The notes under the pieces: model-generated
What the model was told of the DNA's origin: nothing
Seen by the model: the letters and a program-made list of their open reading frames with translations, nothing else
Database searches by the model: none
Position numbers and translations under genes: made by a program
Part shown: piece after piece, positions 25,104 to 28,231 of the stretch
Layout: every line of letters begins with the position of its first letter
Position numbering within the stretch: position 1 is the stretch's first letter
NCBI GenBank assembly: GCA_943704525.1
Contig: CALSCQ010002744.1
Span: 10,001 to 38,231, forward strand
Direction of reading: 5' to 3'
Source: Pigoraptor vietnamica
Lineage: Eukaryota > Opisthokonta > Filasterea
Length of the DNA stretch: 28,231 nucleotides

Positions 25104-25418
25104 AGGGCGCATCGCGTGTACACGCAGGCGACCTCTTTGCTATGTGTGTGTGTGCTCGCGCACTCGGCTGACGAAAATGCGTGTATTGCGTCGCACTGGT
25201 AGGACTGGTGCGCGCAGGCCACTGCGCCAGTAAACACTACGGAAGCATTCACCCCCCCCCCCCCCCCCCTCGCGTCCCCGTGATCTGTGCCGCTGAGGAA
25301 GGCGCATTGCTTTGCCAACCCTCAATTACGTCGGCACTAACAACGTAAACAAGCTCGCCTAGTGCGACTGCTGCAGCACCATACAAGGAAAAGAGAAGGT
25401 TACAGAAGGGGCGCCGTT
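25104..25418. other. gap between convergent SCYL2-like and Msp1 genes
   Basis: 315 bp holding both 3' flanks. The only notable element is an uninterrupted run of 18 C (25252-25269). No gene was seen. Confidence 0.55.
25252..25269. repeat. C18 homopolymer
   Basis: Eighteen consecutive C in the 3' flank between convergent genes. Such runs are prone to length errors in sequencing. Confidence 0.95.
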
Positions 25419-27438
25419 TCATTCCGCACCGTCCGATGTGAAGGCAGTTCCGCTGCGCCGCTGTCCCACGGTGTTCTTGATGCGCGACGCCCGAAAGTCC
25501 TCCATTGTTATCGGACGGAAGCTCGCGGCGCTGGTCTTTGTGCTCTCGTCTGCGCAGGCACAGCGGCGCGACGGGTGAGTGTTTGTCCACAACGAGTTCA
25601 AGAAGAAAGGCATAACCCGTTGCAACTTCGACACACACACACAGTCGACACCGCACCGCACACTTTGGATACACACCACGCGCTTCGAGGCTCAGCGCGC
25701 AACACACGCACACGCAGCGGCGTACATTGGAGCACACCACGCACCTGCACCCATGTAGTCGCGGACGGGACACATGGCGGCATTGCGACAGAGCTCGCGC
25801 AGGTCGCTTCCGGAGTAATCGTCCGTCATTTCGGCCAAGAGGTCGTAGTCAAACTCATCCTCCACGTTCTCATGCGACAGAATGACCTGGAGAGATGTCG
25901 GTTCAGCTAAAATCATAGGCGTGCTTCCATCGACTCAAGTATCGACCTTAGAGAGACGCAGAGGCGTACATAGAGGCCGATGCGTGAGGGTGCGAGCCCA
26001 CAAACGAACACTGCACAAGTAAGAAAGCACACGCGCACACACGATGCGCGCACACCGCACGAACAAATAGATGCAAAAACGCAGTCCAATCGTTCCTCAG
26101 AGCGCACCCACCTGTAATATCCGCTTGCGCTGCTCCTTACTCGGCAGCGGAATCGCAAACGTCTGCGGCATTCGGCGCAGAATGGCGCGGTCGACGTCGT
26201 TGGGGCGGTTGGTGGCACCGAGCACGATGACTCTCCCCGCCGCGGTGGTCGCAAGGCCCTCCCACAGCGACATGAACTGCGACTTGATCATCGCGGTGGC
26301 CTCGTGGTCAGACGACTGGCGCTCGCGGAGGAATGCGTCTGCGGAGAAGGGGAGAGGGGGACGTCAGAGGCGCACTTGCTCCATGGCGATCGGCTGTGTC
26401 ACTTGGCCCACGCACACTTGTTCTCATGCGCAGTATCATGCACACGCAGACGCGCGCGTTCGCAATAACGGGCACAGAAGCGCACAAAACAAAAGTGTTC
26501 GCGATAACAAGCACGGGAGCGACAGAACAAGCAAACCACGCACCGATTTCGTCCACGAAAATGATGGCGGGCGCGAGCTTCTCTGCGAGCGAGAAGATGG
26601 CCGCGACGAGCTTCTGCGACTCGCCGTACCACTTTTCGACAATGGACCCAATTCGCACGTTGATGAAGGCGCACCCGCAGTCCTTCGCCACGGCCTGCAA
26701 GCCACACGGGACGAAAGGGCCCGCGAAGGTGGTGAGGAGGAGAAATGCAAGAGTGAGCGTGCGCGAGCGAAATGAAGCCGGACGACATGTATCAAAGCGC
26801 ACGGGCTACAAGACAACCAGGACGAAAGGCCCCGCGAAGAGGGGGGGAAGGGCGAGAAGAAGACTTAGTGTGCTTGAGAACAGAAAACGCACGATGAGCG
26901 CGCATCACTGCACACGGGCTGCGCGAGCAAATACGTGTACAGTCCACACACTCACGCCCCTTCGCCCACCCACACCGACACGCACCTTCGCAAGCATGGT
27001 CTTTCCGCACCCCGGCGGGCCGTACAGAAGCACGCCGGTGGGTGCGTGCAGCAATTTGGACCCACTGGCGAAGAGGTCCGGCCGCTTGAACGGCAGCACA
27101 ACCATCTCCTTGAGAGAGGCGATCGTGGGTTCGAGGCCGCCTGCGGGCACCGTAGAAAAATTGGACCATGCACGCGACCATGCACACACGCGCGTTACAC
27201 ATGGATACACAATCTCATTATGTGGTTGCATGCGGACAAGCACATGTTCTTCGTGGCATAATACAAGGGACACATTTGCACGAGCCTATGGACGCACCGA
27301 TATCCGCCCAAGAGACATCGACGTCGGCAGGATCGATGATGTCGGCGGCGATAATGGCCTCGTACTCATCCAACTGCGATGGCTCACATGCGATTGCCGA
27401 CGCAGTTGAGCCTTTGACACACGGCGCAGGCACAGGCA

Positions 27439-27482
<44 letters not shown>

Positions 27483-27909
27483 ACACGCACACGCACACAC
27501 GCACACGCACACACGTACACACACACACACACACACACACAGACCATGTGGCATGAAGTAGCACTGCCCCTCACAGGTTAACACAAAGTCGTCACGATTA
27601 GATGCCCACAGTAATGTTCTTCGCTCCCAGTCGCTCCAATATACGGCGTCCTTGTCGTCTCGCCTCGTCTTTACGCTACACCGACACATGAGTCCAACGT
27701 AAGTCGCAAATCTTTGCACGACAAAAACACAAACGCACACACACACACACACACACAATAACCACCGCCAGAATAGTGGCACGTTCACGCACCTTGCGCA
27801 TCGGATCCATGGCCTTCAGAGCCCACTGAATGCCATAGTACAGCCCAACTTGCGACACGGCGATCATTAAGAGCTCCACGAGGATCTTCTGGTTCACGGT
27901 GAGCTTCAT
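25419..27909 (-). CDS. Msp1/ATAD1 AAA-ATPase, outer-membrane tail-anchored protein extractor
   Basis: Pulls mislocalised tail-anchored and stalled precursor proteins out of the outer mitochondrial (and peroxisomal) membrane. Exons (minus): 27909-27793, 27675-27610, 27373-27298, 27140-26986, 26694-26544, 26338-26112, 25886-25745, 25549-25419; 354 aa (human ATAD1 361). A single N-terminal membrane helix (~8-30) precedes '[10 protein letters not shown]', the family's linker. The small second exon '[17 protein letters not shown]' matches the coiled linker before 'LDEYE'. AAA motifs: Walker A 'GPPGCGKT' (K133), pore loop 'KWYGES' (W160, Y161), Walker B 'IIFVDEID' (D186, E187), sensor 1 'GATNRP' and arginine fingers in 'RRMP' (R243, R244). 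'[20 protein letters not shown]' is diagnostic. The donor of exon 7 could also be 6 nt earlier. All catalytic residues are intact. Confidence 0.95.
25899..25935 (-). repeat. 37-nt intronic element, copy 2 (Msp1 intron 6)
   Basis: Second copy of the element at 15883-15919. Here it lies 12 nt upstream of the acceptor of intron 6 (25887-26111), where a branch point would be expected. On the sense strand both copies contain CTATGATTT and AGCTGA. Confidence 0.75.
26710..26860. repeat. imperfect direct repeat in Msp1 intron 4
   Basis: GGACGAAAGG followed by CCCGCGAAG and a G/A-rich stretch occurs at about 26709 and again at about 26820, a 110-bp period. Probably a local duplication inside the intron. 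Confidence 0.7.
27446..27540. repeat. CA/CG microsatellite in Msp1 intron 2
   Basis: CA units with CG interruptions inside the intron 27374-27609. On the sense strand it is a long TG tract. Confidence 0.93.
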
Positions 27910-28231
27910 CTCTACAGCGGCGACGCGCGCCGAAGTAACCGATGTTCAAACTTGGATGTGCCACCGTGAAAAACACAAGCGACGAATCAATAGCTAAGGG
28001 GGTCGCAGCCGATGGTCGACAACACACAGAAGGTAGAAAAGAAACAAAAGAGATAATGGCTGCCGCAAGTGTGTGTGTTTGTGTGGTCCTTCCTTGTTCG
28101 CTAAGAGGACGATGCGGGCATCACGCCACGTGAGAACGTGTCTGGACACTCCACTTGACCCACTTGCTTCCCGATAGCAACTGAATAGCAACCCTTGTGC
28201 CTGATAAAGCAGAGAGCCATTCGGCGGGGGG
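27910..28231. other. upstream region of Msp1 gene to window edge
   Basis: Contains the Msp1 promoter by position. I see no TATA box, CCAAT box, repeat or further coding segment in these 322 bp. Confidence 0.4.

Noticed and set aside
27384-27788. Alternative frame through Msp1 introns 1-2 ('[12 protein letters not shown]...')
   Set aside because: A different frame over the same bases (27610-27675) yields the 22-residue linker that matches the ATAD1 family exactly between exons 1 and 3.

Overview
The window is nuclear DNA of an intron-rich, GC-rich unicellular eukaryote. Seven of its nine genes were resolved exon by exon by following conserved protein families across GT..AG introns. Introns are mostly 70-340 nt, are loaded with GT/CA microsatellites, and use an unusual donor consensus (GTG, most often GTGCGT). 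I cannot name the species. The gene set (acid sphingomyelinase, ARE-type sterol acyltransferase, Gpt2/Sct1-type acyltransferase, SCYL2, Msp1/ATAD1, plus a STAND-TPR protein and a crinkler-like protein) fits a free-living protist and is not bacterial, viral or organellar.

Left part (1-5.5 kb), accessory in character: the C-terminal half of a STAND/NB-ARC-type TPR protein with a membrane-anchored tail (+, runs in from the left edge). It converges on a crinkler-like protein (-) made of a repeat-expanded coiled coil, a nuclease-fold domain whose catalytic strand looks degenerate, and a short C-terminal kinase-like domain. An intron-less dual-specificity phosphatase (-) follows.

Middle (5.9-18.3 kb), housekeeping and lipid metabolism: ribose-5-phosphate isomerase (+, 5 exons), then three lipid genes head-to-tail on the minus strand: secreted acid sphingomyelinase with saposin domain (11 exons), sterol O-acyltransferase (10 exons) and glycerol-3-phosphate/DHAP acyltransferase (11 exons). 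They would act on sphingomyelin hydrolysis, sterol ester formation and the first step of glycerolipid synthesis.

Right part (18.8-28.2 kb): an SCYL2-like pseudokinase (+, 16 exons, 1257 aa) with a very long Gln/Pro-rich tail ending in QxTG repeats. It shares a divergent promoter region with the acyltransferase and converges on an Msp1/ATAD1 AAA-ATPase (-, 8 exons, 354 aa).

The most interesting points are: the STAND-TPR/crinkler-like pair with a probably dead nuclease site; the GTGCGT donor bias, which predicts a co-evolved U1 snRNA; a 37-nt element shared by introns of two unrelated genes; an orphan CCAAT/TATA promoter-like cluster followed by hairpins; and the QxTG repeat tail on SCYL2. No tRNA, rRNA, CRISPR array or intact transposon was seen.
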